Of a stretch of 64,000 nucleotides of DNA, positions 25,760 to 35,069 are shown piece after piece; within the stretch, counting starts at the first letter, position 1; each line of letters starts with the position of its first letter. The translations under genes were made by a program, and so were the position numbers. The notes beneath the pieces were generated by a model that saw nothing but the letters and a program-made list of their open reading frames with translations, was not told the origin of the DNA and ran no database searches. The stretch comes from Paenibacillus sp. PastM-3 (GTDB lineage: Bacteria > Bacillota > Bacilli > Paenibacillales > Paenibacillaceae), in the NCBI RefSeq assembly GCF_029893965.1, contig NZ_JARXXP010000013.1, positions 1 through 64,000 of the forward strand, written 5' to 3'.

Positions 25760-26510
25760 ATTGTTCATCTCCGCTTAATCTGTTCAGGAACTGCCGGACA
25801 CGCGGATTCTGCGAATGCTGCAGCACTTGCTGCGGGGTCCCCTGTTCCAGAATGAACCCCTGATCCATCAGGACAATCAGATCAGCAACATCAGCGGCAA
25901 ACTTCATTTCATGGGTCACAATGACCATTGTCATCCCTTCAGAAGCAAGCTGCCTGATCACCTTCAGCACCTCACCGACCAGCTCCGGATCAAGTGCCGA
26001 GGTCGGCTCATCAAAGAGAAGAACCTCCGGCTCCACCGCCATCGCCCGGGCGATAGCCACCCGCTGCTGCTGCCCGCCGGACAGCTGATGGGGATAAGCC
26101 TCCGCCTTGTCCGACAATCCCACCTTGCCCAGAAGCTCAAGTCCCCGGCTTCGCGCTTCCTCCCGGGAACGCCTCTGCACGGTAATCTGTCCCTCCATCA
26201 CATTGCCGAGAGCAGTCATATGCGGAAACAGGTTATAGGACTGGAAGACCATTCCTGTCTTTTGACGCAGGCCCAGGACCGTCTTGCGGGGAATTTTGGC
26301 TTTTTCGGCGAAACGGATCTCTATTCCGGCAACGTTAAGAATGCCCTGATCGGGCAGCTCCAGCAGATTGAAGCAGCGCAGCAGGGTTGTTTTGCCGGAT
26401 CCTGAAGGACCGATGATAACAAGCACTTTACCATACTCCAGCCGGAGATTAATGCCTTTAAGCACCTCCAGCGGGCCAAAGCTCTTATGCAGATCCCTGA
26501 TTTCGATCAT
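25758..26510 (-). CDS. tcyC: Amino-acid (cystine-type) ABC importer ATPase
   Basis: 250 residues from the ATG at 26510, with AGGAGG 9 nt upstream; the open frame reads far back into the permease gene in another frame. Walker A GPSGSGKTT (about 34-42), signature LSGGQQQRVAIARAMA, Walker B VLLFDEPTSALDPE, and the conserved THEMKFAADVAD, all typical of polar amino-acid ATPases (GlnQ/TcyC). It powers uptake by the permease and binding protein encoded just upstream. The tcy name is tentative and rests on the binding protein. Confidence 0.9.
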   Translation of the reverse strand: MIEIRDLHKSFGPLEVLKGINLRLEYGKVLVIIGPSGSGKTTLLRCFNLLELPDQGILNVAGIEIRFAEKAKIPRKTVLGLRQKTGMVFQSYNLFPHMTALGNVMEGQITVQRRSREEARSRGLELLGKVGLSDKAEAYPHQLSGGQQQRVAIARAMAVEPEVLLFDEPTSALDPELVGEVLKVIRQLASEGMTMVIVTHEMKFAADVADLIVLMDQGFILEQGTPQQVLQHSQNPRVRQFLNRLSGDEQ

Positions 26511-26523
26511 ACGGGCTGTCCTC

Positions 26524-27192
26524 CTATCTTGCCGTATAGCGGTCAAAGCGTTTTTCGAGCACATTCTGCAGCCCTGACAACACTGAGCAGAACAGCAGGT
26601 AGAATAACGCAGCTTCGGAATAGAGCAGCAGCGGCTCATAGGTTGTTGCAGTGATCTGCTGGGCAGTCCGGAACATCTCAACATAGGTGATGCCGGCCGC
26701 AAGCGATGTATCTTTTACCAGGCTGATAAAAGAATTGGCAAGCGGCGGAACCGACACCCGCGCCGCCTGGGGCAGGATGATTCTGCGCAGGGCCTGTCCC
26801 CGGGTCATCCCCACAGAGTACGCAGCCTCCCATTGCCCTTTAGGAATCGACAAAATGGCCGCACGGACAATTTCGGAGGAGTAGGCCCCAACACTCAAGG
26901 TAAAGCCGATAACGGCAGCAATAAACGGATCAAGCACAATGCCTGCTGACGGCAGCCCGTAAAAGATGATGAACAGCTGCACCAGCAGCGGCGTCCCCCG
27001 GATGATCCAGACATAGAATCTGGCAATCAGCTCCGGAATGCGCCATGAGGAAAGCCTTACCAGCGCTGTAGCAACCGCAAGCAGCAGGCCCAGCACGAAG
27101 GAGACCAGCGCCAGCGGGATCGTATATGCCACGCCGGCCTTGAACAGGGGCAGCAGCGAATCCAGAAAAATTTGCAGCTTACGTTCATCCAT
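26524..27192 (-). CDS. tcyB: Amino-acid (cystine-type) ABC importer permease
   Basis: 222 residues with about five membrane helices and the polar amino-acid permease pattern (YVWIIRGTPLLVQLFIIFYG and the EAA loop EAAYSVGMTRGQALRRIILPQA). It is the channel subunit, probably a homodimer, working with the downstream ATPase (13-bp gap) and the upstream binding protein (22-bp gap). Confidence 0.9.
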   Translation of the reverse strand: MDERKLQIFLDSLLPLFKAGVAYTIPLALVSFVLGLLLAVATALVRLSSWRIPELIARFYVWIIRGTPLLVQLFIIFYGLPSAGIVLDPFIAAVIGFTLSVGAYSSEIVRAAILSIPKGQWEAAYSVGMTRGQALRRIILPQAARVSVPPLANSFISLVKDTSLAAGITYVEMFRTAQQITATTYEPLLLYSEAALFYLLFCSVLSGLQNVLEKRFDRYTAR

Positions 27193-27214
27193 CGCTTAGA
27201 AGCTCCTCCAGCCT

Positions 27215-28048
27215 TTATTTGGAGACGTCTGCACCGAAATATTTCTCGGAAATCGCCAGATACGTTCCATCCTGCTTCATGTCTGCCAGAGCCCTGTTCA
27301 CCGCCTCCACCAGCTCTTCATTCCCCTTCAGGAATACGGCTGCACTCTGCGAGCCTTCGGCGATTTCGTCCACCTGCTTAATTTGGACATCGGGCTTCTG
27401 CTTTTTCAGATCCAGAAAAGAGAGCCCGTCATTTACAGTCGCATCAATCCGGCCGGAAACGAGCAGATCGATGGCCTGATTGAAGCCTTCCACGGCCACT
27501 ATTTCAGCACCGTTCTGACGGGCGATGTCGGACAGGTTGCTGGTCAGCGACTGGCCGGATTTTTTGCCCTTCAGATCCGCAAATCTCTTGATGTCGTTAT
27601 TCTTTTCGCTGACAATCAGCACGGCTTTGGACATGACATAAGGCTCGGAGAAGTCATATTTGACCTTGCGCTCATCCGTAATCGACACCTCATTAAAAAT
27701 AGTATCGAAGCGTTTTGCATCCAACCCGGCAAAAATTCCGTCCCACTGGGTCTCGATAAACTCGGCTTCCACCCCGATCCGTTTGGCTATCTCCCGGGCG
27801 ATGTCCACATCGAAGCCTGTGAGCGTTCCGTCAGCATCATGATAAGTGAACGGGGAATAGGTTCCTTCGGTACCGATCCTCAGCTTGCCTGAGGCCTTTA
27901 TCTTCTCCAGACTGTTCTGCTCTGCAGGGGCTGCCGTTACATCGGCGCCTCCAGTAGTTCCTTCAGCTGTATTCGTGTTATCGCTGGTTCCGCAGGCTGC
28001 AAGCAGTATTCCCAGCAGCAGCAGCGGGGCCAGAGCCCATGTTTTCAT
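27215..28048 (-). CDS. tcyA: Amino-acid (cystine-type) binding lipoprotein
   Basis: 277 residues from the ATG at 28048, with GAGGAGG 8 nt upstream. Signal peptide with lipobox LLAACG, so it is tethered outside the membrane. The mature part is a family-3 solute-binding protein. GTEGTYSPFTYHD, LTGFDVDIAREIAKR, FAGLDAKRFD and GKKSGQSLTSN resemble cystine-binding TcyA proteins of Bacillus, as far as I can recall them. Glutamine or another polar amino acid is the alternative. Confidence 0.88.
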   Translation of the reverse strand: MKTWALAPLLLLGILLAACGTSDNTNTAEGTTGGADVTAAPAEQNSLEKIKASGKLRIGTEGTYSPFTYHDADGTLTGFDVDIAREIAKRIGVEAEFIETQWDGIFAGLDAKRFDTIFNEVSITDERKVKYDFSEPYVMSKAVLIVSEKNNDIKRFADLKGKKSGQSLTSNLSDIARQNGAEIVAVEGFNQAIDLLVSGRIDATVNDGLSFLDLKKQKPDVQIKQVDEIAEGSQSAAVFLKGNEELVEAVNRALADMKQDGTYLAISEKYFGADVSK

Positions 28049-28144
28049 TATTTGTTCCTCCTCAGGCTGTGTTTGGCGGTGATATAGTTTGAAGTTATTA
28101 TGCCCCAAAAACCTATTCTTCTCCCTCTCCAGCGTCCGCAGCGC

Positions 28145-28184
28145 AAAAAAATCCCCGCCGACCCTTTCAGGTAAGCAGGGATTT
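28145..28184 (-). terminator. Terminator of the efflux pump gene
   Basis: Minus-strand stem AAATCCCTGC / GCGGGGATTT with a loop of about 20 nt, followed by TTTTTTG. It lies about 20 nt past the pump stop. Confidence 0.85.
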
Positions 28185-28204
28185 CCAGTCTACGCCTATT
28201 TTCG

Positions 28205-29719
28205 TTAACCGTGCATCATTTCTGCCTGCGGTCTGGATTCACCATCTCTGCCTTTACGCCCTCTACGCAGCAGCAGTCCGAGCACAGCTCCCCCCAAGGC
28301 GACAAAAATCATGATGTGGAAGGTATCGGCAAAGCCCTGTGCCATTACAGTCTGTGTGGCCTGCTTCAGCACTTCAGGTGAAGCTTTGGCAGGATCAACG
28401 CCGGATGCGGCAGCAGCTGCCTGCATTTCGGCACCGCGGGACGCTGCTCTAGAGGTAAGAATGGTAACCAGCGTGGATACCGCAAGCGAGTTAATCACCT
28501 GCTGCATCGAGTTCGTCAGCGAAGTCACCCGGTTGACCAGATGAATGGGCGCTTTATTCAGCAGGTGGGTATTCATCGGCATCATCATCATCCCCATGCC
28601 TGCTCCGCACATGATCAGCGGTACGATCAGATCCCGGCTCTCTGTAGACAGATCCACATGGGAATATTGATACAGTGCACCGGAGACGAGGCTGAGGCCG
28701 CAGACGACAAGCCAGCGCACCCCGATTTTGTCAAAAAGAATACCGGCCACCGGCATCATCAGGCCGGAGGCAATCGCCTGCGGGAGCAGAGTCAGTCCGG
28801 TGTCAAAAGCACCGAAGCCGCGGGCCTGCTGCAGAAACTGCGGAAGCAGGAACAGGGCTCCGTACAACCCGAACTGGGCGATCCACTGGACCAGAATGCC
28901 TGTGGTGAAATCAACCGAGCGCAGGATGCGCAGCTCCAGCAGCGGCGTCCTGGAACGCAGCTCGGCGATGACAAAAGCAATCAGCGCTGCCAGTCCAAGT
29001 GCAAGCCCGATCAGTGTTTTTTTGGAGGACCAGCTTTCCGCCCCCTGACTGACCCCGTAGGTCAGAGAGGCAAAGGCCAGCGGCCCGAGGATCATCCCCA
29101 GCTTATCCATTCCCGGTACCTGTCCGCGCTTAGCATTCGGCAGCTTGCGCAGGCCAATAAGCAGGCAGATAATGCCGATCGGGATATTGATCAGGAAGAT
29201 CCATCTCCATGAATGATATTGAACCAGCCAGCCGGACAGAACCGGCCCGATGGCCGGAGCGAACAGCACCGGAATACCCATAATGCCCATTACAATGCCG
29301 ACCTTGCTCTTGGGTGCGAGCTTGTACACATAGGCCATGCCTACCGGCAAAACGCAGCCGCCCCCGAGTCCCTGCAGCACCCGGAATGCAATCAGCCATT
29401 CTGCACTGTTTGGCGTAGCGCATAGAATGGAACCTATTGTGAATACCACTACTGCAGTCAGAAAAACGGTTTTGGCCCCGAAGCGGTCGGACAGCCAGCC
29501 GGACAGCGGAATGACCGAAGCCTGTGCCAGCATATAGCCGGTTACAATCCACTGCAGTGTTGTCAGATTGGTATGAAAATCTTCAACCAGCGTAGATAAC
29601 GCCACATTCATCGCCGTGCTGTCGAGGACAACCATAAATACACCGAATATGATCGCCAGCAGCGGCACCAGGATACCGGACAACCGGAACTCGGCATCCT
29701 CCTTGATTACTCCTTGCAT
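28205..29719 (-). CDS. DHA2-family (EmrB/QacA type) multidrug efflux transporter
   Basis: 504 residues from the ATG at 29719, with AGGAGG 8 nt upstream. About 14 membrane helices. Major facilitator motifs: VVLDSTAMNVAL in helix 1 (motif D1), GWLSDRFGAKTVF (motif A), RVLQGLGGGCVLP (motif B) and a motif C segment GIPVLFAPAIGPVLSGWL, which marks drug/proton antiporters. It should export toxic compounds. The divergent TetR gene and two palindromes at the promoter indicate substrate-induced expression. Confidence 0.93.
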   Translation of the reverse strand: MQGVIKEDAEFRLSGILVPLLAIIFGVFMVVLDSTAMNVALSTLVEDFHTNLTTLQWIVTGYMLAQASVIPLSGWLSDRFGAKTVFLTAVVVFTIGSILCATPNSAEWLIAFRVLQGLGGGCVLPVGMAYVYKLAPKSKVGIVMGIMGIPVLFAPAIGPVLSGWLVQYHSWRWIFLINIPIGIICLLIGLRKLPNAKRGQVPGMDKLGMILGPLAFASLTYGVSQGAESWSSKKTLIGLALGLAALIAFVIAELRSRTPLLELRILRSVDFTTGILVQWIAQFGLYGALFLLPQFLQQARGFGAFDTGLTLLPQAIASGLMMPVAGILFDKIGVRWLVVCGLSLVSGALYQYSHVDLSTESRDLIVPLIMCGAGMGMMMMPMNTHLLNKAPIHLVNRVTSLTNSMQQVINSLAVSTLVTILTSRAASRGAEMQAAAAASGVDPAKASPEVLKQATQTVMAQGFADTFHIMIFVALGGAVLGLLLRRGRKGRDGESRPQAEMMHG

Positions 29720-29757
29720 CTTCTTTCTCCTCCTATGCCAGTACAGGTTCTGTGACA

Positions 29758-29787
29758 TTGACCGCTGAACCCTTCTCTTTATATAAT
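29758..29787 (+). promoter_or_regulatory. Promoter of the tetR gene
   Basis: TTGACC (29758-29763), 18-nt spacer, TATAAT (29782-29787). The first operator palindrome begins 8 bp downstream, over the likely start site, so the regulator should control itself. Confidence 0.6.
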
Positions 29788-29794
29788 GTCTATG

Positions 29795-29808
29795 CGGACA
29801 ACTGTCCG
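29795..29808. promoter_or_regulatory. TetR operator 1
   Basis: CGGACA-AC-TGTCCG, an inverted repeat almost identical to operator 2. The centres are 34 bp apart, about three helical turns. Confidence 0.7.
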
Positions 29809-29822
29809 TATAATTCATTAAC

Positions 29823-29851
29823 AGTCTACGGACAATTGTCCGCTGTGTCAA
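29823..29851 (-). promoter_or_regulatory. Promoter of the efflux pump gene
   Basis: Minus strand TTGACA (29851-29846), 17-nt spacer, TAGACT (29828-29823). The spacer contains operator 2 in full, the classic arrangement for repression by a TetR protein. Confidence 0.7.
29829..29842. promoter_or_regulatory. TetR operator 2
   Basis: CGGACAATTGTCCG, a perfect 14-bp palindrome inside the -35/-10 spacer of the pump promoter. Confidence 0.8.
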
Positions 29852-29902
29852 TAAATTCTTGATTATATAAGCTGAATACTACCTATACCGAAAGGAAAAG
29901 CC

Positions 29903-30520
29903 ATGACCCCTTCTAAACCTATTGTCCCATCCGCCGCATCTGACCCGTATAAGGAGCGTATTCTAGAGGCAGCGCGCGAGCTGTTCACCGCAAACGGGCT
30001 GGAGGCTGTCAGTATGTACGCCATCGCCAAGCGGGCCGGAATCGGCCAGGGCTCACTGTACCGACGTTTTTCTGATAAAGGTGAAATTTGTTCATTGCTG
30101 CTGCGCGACAGCACGGACCGGTTTCTGCTCAGTCTGGAAAATGAGCTGGCACTGCCGCAGGCAGATAAGGCTGCTCTTGATCACCTGCAGCGCAGCATCA
30201 GCCGGATTGTCGGATTTATTGAGCAGCATGCCGAGCTGCTGCAGCTGATCAAATCGGAGTTTACCGGCAAGAAGCAGCTCACCCAGTTTGAACACCCCTT
30301 TTTCCGCAGGCTGAACGAGTTTCTGACCCAGCTGCTCAGACGCGCTGCCGCCGGTGGTGAGATCGGTCTGGTTGATCCGCAGTTTACAGCCACGGCTCTG
30401 ATTGCCGTGCTAAGCCCCGATTTGTATCTGTATCAGATGAAGCAGCACGGCTCAACTAAGGAGCAGATTACGGACGGTATACTCGCCCTGTTCGTAACCG
30501 GCATTCAAAAAGGGCAGTAA
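29903..30520 (+). CDS. TetR-family transcriptional repressor
   Basis: 205 residues. N-terminal TetR helix-turn-helix (about 15-62: KERILEAARELFTANGLEAVSMYAIAKRAG, GSLYRRFSDKGEICS) and a C-terminal helical ligand-binding domain. It is divergent from the DHA2 pump and almost certainly binds the two CGGACA-type palindromes between them. AAAGGAAAA ribosome site precedes the ATG. Confidence 0.92.
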   Translation: MTPSKPIVPSAASDPYKERILEAARELFTANGLEAVSMYAIAKRAGIGQGSLYRRFSDKGEICSLLLRDSTDRFLLSLENELALPQADKAALDHLQRSISRIVGFIEQHAELLQLIKSEFTGKKQLTQFEHPFFRRLNEFLTQLLRRAAAGGEIGLVDPQFTATALIAVLSPDLYLYQMKQHGSTKEQITDGILALFVTGIQKGQ

Positions 30521-30527
30521 GCCTCTC

Positions 30528-30555
30528 TTTACAAACCGCCAGGTTATGGTATATT
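30528..30555 (+). promoter_or_regulatory. Promoter of the thiamine operon
   Basis: TTTACA (30528-30533), 16-nt spacer, TATATT (30550-30555), about 40 bp upstream of the TPP riboswitch. Confidence 0.5.
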
Positions 30556-30592
30556 AATTAGCAATTACGAATTGAATAAGAATCTTTTATTT

Positions 30593-30680
30593 CACTAGGG
30601 GAGTCGGCCGACTGAGACGGAGCTAAGCTCCGGACCCTTGGAACCTGATCTGGATCATACCAGCGGAGGGAAGTGGAGCA
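30593..30680 (+). ncRNA. TPP riboswitch (THI element)
   Basis: All the hallmark segments are present in order: GGGGAGTCGG, ACTGAGACGGAG, a short P3 hairpin, CCCTTGGAACCTGATCTGG, ATCATACCAGCG and GAGGGAAGTGGA. It binds thiamine pyrophosphate in the nascent RNA. Upstream of thiamine transport and salvage genes, so binding should switch the operon off through the terminator that follows. Confidence 0.97.
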
Positions 30681-30726
30681 GGAACGATCAGCATTGTCTG
30701 TATCCAGTTGACAGACTTTATCTTTC

Positions 30727-30765
30727 AGACCTCTTTATTTCCTCCAGAAATGAAGAGGTCTTTTT
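30727..30765 (+). terminator. Riboswitch-controlled terminator
   Basis: AGACCTCTT (30727-30735) pairs with AAGAGGTCT (30753-30761), followed by TTTTTG. It lies between the riboswitch and the first gene and is the likely expression platform. Confidence 0.88.
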
Positions 30766-30809
30766 GCGTTCAATGTTTTTCGTAATTCAAGGAGGTAAAG
30801 TAGACTGCT

Positions 30810-31568
30810 ATGCTCTCGATTACTAATCTTAGCTATTCCTATGGCGCCGGGTCAGGCCGGCCTGTTATCCAAGGGCTGTCCATGAACGTACAGCAGGGAG
30901 AATTCATTTCCCTGGTCGGAGCCAGCGGCTGCGGGAAAAGCACCCTGCTGCGTATCATCGCCGGGCTGCTTGAACCTTCTAGCGGAGACATTTCATTCGG
31001 CGGCAGGCCTTCAACCGGCAGTGCTGCCCGGCTTGGAAAGATCGGCTATATGCCGCAGCAGGATCTGCTGCTGCCGTGGAGAACCGTGCTGGACAATTGC
31101 CTGCTGGCGTGGGAGCTGAAGCGGAGCGGCAGCAAAGAGGCTGCCGTGCAGCAGATCCGCAGCCTGCTGCACAGTCTCGGCCTTGCCGGCACGGAGAATG
31201 CTTATCCGGAGGAGCTGTCCGGCGGCATGCGCCAGCGGATTGCCCTTGCCCGGACGCTGTCCGCAGGGAGTGAGCTGCTGCTGCTTGATGAGCCTTTCGG
31301 AGCACTTGATGCCCTGACCAAGCGCGGCCTGCACCGCTGGCTGCTGCAGCTGTGGAGCAGCCTGGGCCGGACGGTGCTGTTCATCACCCATGATCTGGAG
31401 GAGGCACTGCTGCTCAGCGACCGGATCTGCCTCATGCATAGCGGGAGCCTGCAGGAGATTGCTGTGCCGCTGCCGCGGCCAAGGCACGGGGAGCTGATCT
31501 ATCAGCCGCAGTTTATGCAGCTGCGGGAAGAGCTGGAGCGGAGGCTGTATGAGAGCATTGCGCATTAA
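30810..31568 (+). CDS. thiZ: Thiamine-precursor ABC importer ATPase (ThiZ-like)
   Basis: 252 residues. Walker A GASGCGKST (about 37-45), Q-loop YMPQQDLLLPW, signature ELSGGMRQRIALAR, Walker B LLLLDEPFGALD, and a His switch in LFITHDLEEALL, matching the nitrate/taurine/HMP-type ATPases. It lies behind a TPP riboswitch and next to a THI5-like binding protein, so it should drive uptake of a pyrimidine precursor (HMP or a formylamino-pyrimidine). Overlaps the permease by 20 nt. Confidence 0.9.
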   Translation: MLSITNLSYSYGAGSGRPVIQGLSMNVQQGEFISLVGASGCGKSTLLRIIAGLLEPSSGDISFGGRPSTGSAARLGKIGYMPQQDLLLPWRTVLDNCLLAWELKRSGSKEAAVQQIRSLLHSLGLAGTENAYPEELSGGMRQRIALARTLSAGSELLLLDEPFGALDALTKRGLHRWLLQLWSSLGRTVLFITHDLEEALLLSDRICLMHSGSLQEIAVPLPRPRHGELIYQPQFMQLREELERRLYESIAH

Positions 31569-32325
31569 ACGGCTTCTTCACGCCTATGCTCCTGCCGCCC
31601 TGCTGGTGCTGATAATCATCGCAGTCTGGGAAGGCGGTGTACGGTTCGGTGAGGTTCCCGCGTTCATCCTGCCCGCACCTTCCTCGGTCTGGGCCGCACT
31701 GCTGGAACACCGGACTTTGCTGCTAAGTGTGCATTTGCCGGCCACCTTGCAGGAAATCCTGCTCGGGTTCCTGTTATCCGCAGGCTGCGGCACCCTGCTG
31801 GGACTGGGGATGCATCTGTTCCAGCCGCTGGCCAAAGCGGTGTATCCGCTGCTGATTGTCAGCCAGACCATTCCGCTGATTGCGCTCTCCCCTATCCTGA
31901 TTATGTGGTTCGGCTATTCACTCGGGGGCAAAATTGCCGTTGTTTTTCTGACCGCCTTCTTCCCGGTTGTAGTCGGTACTTACGACGGACTGTATAAAAG
32001 CGGGGAGCAATACAAGGAGCTCCTGCTGACTCTTGGTGCCAGCCGCCGGCAGCTGCTGGTCAAAACGCAGATCCCGCTGGCGCTGCCCGCCTATTTCTCA
32101 GGTTTGAAGCTGTCGATTGTCTATTGCGTCATTGGAGCCACCATCGGTGAATGGCTCGGAGGCAGCCGGGGTCTCGGCTATTACAGCCGCCGGATGGCCG
32201 GCAATCTGCACAGCGCAGAGCTGTTCGCCGCTGTCTTTCTGCTCTCTGTTCTGGGAGTCCTGCTGTTCCTGAGTGTCTGCGCTGCTGAACAAATTATTGT
32301 AAAGAAAAGAGGTTTACGACGATGA
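31549..32325 (+). CDS. thiX: Thiamine-precursor ABC importer permease (ThiX-like)
   Basis: 258 residues, about six membrane helices, of the SsuC/TauC permease group, with the EAA-type loop YKELLLTLGASRRQLLVKTQIPLALPAY. Start ATG within the 3' end of the ATPase gene. Forms the channel with the ATPase and binding protein on either side. Confidence 0.9.
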   Translation: MRALRIKRLLHAYAPAALLVLIIIAVWEGGVRFGEVPAFILPAPSSVWAALLEHRTLLLSVHLPATLQEILLGFLLSAGCGTLLGLGMHLFQPLAKAVYPLLIVSQTIPLIALSPILIMWFGYSLGGKIAVVFLTAFFPVVVGTYDGLYKSGEQYKELLLTLGASRRQLLVKTQIPLALPAYFSGLKLSIVYCVIGATIGEWLGGSRGLGYYSRRMAGNLHSAELFAAVFLLSVLGVLLFLSVCAAEQIIVKKRGLRR

Positions 32326-33380
32326 GCACTAATCCCATCTGTAACAAATCATCTAAAAGAAATCTGCGCGTTAGAGCCGCGCTGCTGGTCCTGACCAGCC
32401 TGCTTGCTGTAATCAGCGGCTGCAGCGGGTCAAATGCAGCTGATCCCTCCACGGATGCTGCCTCAGGCAATGTCAGTGGGCAGCTGCACAAGATGACAGT
32501 CATGCTGGACTGGTATCCGAATGCAGTGCATTCTTTTTTGTATGCTGCTCAAGAAAAGGGTTATTTTGCCGAGGAGGGACTTGAAGTTGTACTGCAAATG
32601 CCTGCCGACAGCAACGATGCCCTGAAGCTGGCCGCCGCAGGCAAGGTTGATCTTGCCCTCAGCTATCAGCCCCAGGTGCTGATGGCCCGTTCAGAGGAAA
32701 TTCCCGTTGTATCTGTTGCCGCGCTAGTCCGTCATCCGCTCAATCATCTGCTGGTTCCGGCTGACAGCGGCATCAAAAGCCCCAAGGAGCTTACCGGTAA
32801 AACCGCAGGTTACTCCTCCATACCACTCTATGAAGCTATGCTGCGGACCATGGTGGAGCATGACGGCGGTGATCCGCAGTCGATTACGATGGTGGATGTC
32901 GGCTTTGACCTGATTCCTGCCATTACCGCAGGCCGCGTTGATGCCATCATTGGCGGCTTCATCAATCACGAGCAGCTGATACTGGACAAGGAGAATCATC
33001 CTGTTACATCCATCGACCCTACAGCCTTCGGAGTGCCTGACTATTATGAGCTGGTGCTGGTTGCCGGTGAGCAGCGGCTTCAGGAATCCAAGGATTTCTA
33101 CAGCAAATTCATGAACGCGGCCCGTAAAGGACAGCAGTTCGTGCAGGATCACCCGAAGGAAGCTCTGGATATTCTGCTGGCCCATGAGGACAGCACGGCC
33201 CCGCTCGACCGTGAGATCGAGAGCCAAAGTCTGGACATCTTGCTGCCGCTGATGGATGCAGGAGACGAGCCTTTCGGATATCAGACATCAGAGTCGTGGA
33301 ACCGGGTCGCAGACTGGCTGTCTAGAAGCGGGCTGCTGTCCGGTGAAACGGAAAGCGATGAAGCCTTTGTTAATTTGTGA
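32322..33380 (+). CDS. thiY: Thiamine-precursor binding lipoprotein (ThiY, NMT1/THI5-like)
   Basis: 352 residues. Lipoprotein signal peptide with lipobox VISGC (Cys about 34). The mature domain is NMT1/THI5-like: VMLDWYPNAVHSFLYAAQEKG, DLALSYQPQVLMAR and DAIIGGFINHEQ are typical. ThiY of Bacillus binds formylaminopyrimidine, a thiamine breakdown product; HMP is the alternative ligand here. ATG overlaps the permease stop by 4 nt. Confidence 0.9.
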   Translation: MSTNPICNKSSKRNLRVRAALLVLTSLLAVISGCSGSNAADPSTDAASGNVSGQLHKMTVMLDWYPNAVHSFLYAAQEKGYFAEEGLEVVLQMPADSNDALKLAAAGKVDLALSYQPQVLMARSEEIPVVSVAALVRHPLNHLLVPADSGIKSPKELTGKTAGYSSIPLYEAMLRTMVEHDGGDPQSITMVDVGFDLIPAITAGRVDAIIGGFINHEQLILDKENHPVTSIDPTAFGVPDYYELVLVAGEQRLQESKDFYSKFMNAARKGQQFVQDHPKEALDILLAHEDSTAPLDREIESQSLDILLPLMDAGDEPFGYQTSESWNRVADWLSRSGLLSGETESDEAFVNL

Positions 33381-33419
33381 GGGTTACATTTTAGATCCTA
33401 ATTTTCAGGAGGAATAATC

Positions 33420-34217
33420 ATGTCCTATTTAGCCAAGGTACGCGAGCTGAATCCGCTCGTACATAACATTACAAACATCGTGGTGGCCAACTTCTCCGCC
33501 AACGGGCTGCTGGCGCTGGGTGCCTCCCCTTTTATGGCCGATGCACGCGAAGAGGTTGCGGATGTTGCCGCCATGTCCGGAGCAGTGGTGCTGAATATCG
33601 GCACCTTGAACGAACAGGCCATCAACTCCATGATCCTCGCCGGACAGTCCGCCAACACCCATGGCGTACCGCTGGTGCTTGATCCGGTGGGCGCCGGAGC
33701 GACTGCTTACCGCAGCGAGGTCACACAAAAGCTGGTGCAGTCCATGCAGCTGACTGCGCTGCGCGGCAATGTGGCCGAGGTGGCCAATGTAGCCGGCGAG
33801 AGCTGGGCCAGCAAGGGCGTAGATGCCGGTGCAGGCGAAGGCGATGTGACTGCATTAGCCAAAAAGGCTGCCCAAAAGCTCGGCTGTGTAGTCATCGTTA
33901 CCGGCCGGGAGGATGTCATTACCGACGGCAGCCGCACCTTTGTCGCCAGTAACGGCCATCCGGTTCTGACCAAGGTGACCGGAACCGGGTGCCTGCTCAG
34001 CGCAGTGACCGGTGCATTTCTTGCCGCGAGCGAAGGCGCATGGCTGGAAGCGGCAGCAGAAGCGATTTCCTTTTATGGCGTCGCCGCTGAGATCGCCGCA
34101 GAGCGGACTGAAGGCCAGGGGCCGGGAGCGTTCCAGATTGAATTTCTGAACCAGCTGTCAGCGGTGACCCCGGAAATCTACAGTGTAAGATCTTGTATCT
34201 TTCAGCTTGACCAATAA
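33420..34217 (+). CDS. thiM: Hydroxyethylthiazole kinase
   Basis: 265 residues. Phosphorylates the thiazole moiety (HET) recovered from thiamine. Family motifs: [23 protein letters not shown] at the start, [25 protein letters not shown], and the catalytic TGTGCLLSA with its Cys near 193. AGGAGGA ribosome site. Third functional step of the salvage operon. Confidence 0.96.
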   Translation: MSYLAKVRELNPLVHNITNIVVANFSANGLLALGASPFMADAREEVADVAAMSGAVVLNIGTLNEQAINSMILAGQSANTHGVPLVLDPVGAGATAYRSEVTQKLVQSMQLTALRGNVAEVANVAGESWASKGVDAGAGEGDVTALAKKAAQKLGCVVIVTGREDVITDGSRTFVASNGHPVLTKVTGTGCLLSAVTGAFLAASEGAWLEAAAEAISFYGVAAEIAAERTEGQGPGAFQIEFLNQLSAVTPEIYSVRSCIFQLDQ

Positions 34218-34244
34218 CAACCTTCAGGCAAAGGAGAATGCGGT

Positions 34245-35069
34245 ATGACCCAAGTAATGAAGGCACTTACCATTGCCGGTTCGGACAGCGGCGGCGGTGC
34301 CGGCATCCAGGCCGACCTCAAAACCTTTCAGGAGCTGGGCGTGTACGGCATGTCGGCACTCACAGCAGTCACGGCGCAGAATACGCTGGGCGTTCAGGCT
34401 GTCTATCCCCTGACGGAGGAGGCAGTGGCTGCCCAGCTCGACTCTGTTGGAGCTGATTTGCAGCCGGATGCTGTAAAGACAGGTATGCTGTTCAGCAGTG
34501 CAATTATAACAACCACTGCCGCCAAGATCAGGGAATACGGCTGGAGCCGGCTAGTTGTCGATCCGGTGATGGTCGCCAAGGGCGGCTCTCCTCTCCTGCT
34601 GCAGGAGGCGGTGGAAGCACTAATCAGCGAGCTGCTGCCGCTGTCTCTGGTCGTCACCCCCAATATTCCCGAAGCCGAAATATTAACCGGCATGACCATC
34701 ACCGGGCTCAAAGAGCGTGAACAGGCTGCCAGGCTGATTCACTCGATGGGCCCAGGGTATGTTGTGCTCAAGGGGGGCCATGATGACGGAACGGACGGTG
34801 TGAGGGATCTAATATATGACGGGCAGGCTATAACGTACCTGAGCAGCCCCCGCATAGATACCCGGCATACGCACGGAACCGGCTGTACCTTCTCGGCAGC
34901 CATTACCGCCGCTCTTGCCGCAGGAGATACTGTTAATGAGGCTATACAGACAGCCAAAGCTTTTATTCACGCGGCCATAGAACACAGCCTGGGCATCGGC
35001 AGCGGCCATGGTCCGACCAACCATTTTGCGTACCGGCGCAGTCAAAGAGAGGGGCACCAGAATGCTTAG
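34245..35069 (+). CDS. thiD: Hydroxymethylpyrimidine/phosphomethylpyrimidine kinase
   Basis: 274 residues. Phosphorylates HMP twice. Motifs: [20 protein letters not shown] (N-terminal substrate loop), [23 protein letters not shown] and [16 protein letters not shown] (catalytic Cys). Uses the pyrimidine brought in by the importer. AAAGGAGA site upstream. Overlaps thiE by 8 nt. Confidence 0.96.
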   Translation: MTQVMKALTIAGSDSGGGAGIQADLKTFQELGVYGMSALTAVTAQNTLGVQAVYPLTEEAVAAQLDSVGADLQPDAVKTGMLFSSAIITTTAAKIREYGWSRLVVDPVMVAKGGSPLLLQEAVEALISELLPLSLVVTPNIPEAEILTGMTITGLKEREQAARLIHSMGPGYVVLKGGHDDGTDGVRDLIYDGQAITYLSSPRIDTRHTHGTGCTFSAAITAALAAGDTVNEAIQTAKAFIHAAIEHSLGIGSGHGPTNHFAYRRSQREGHQNA

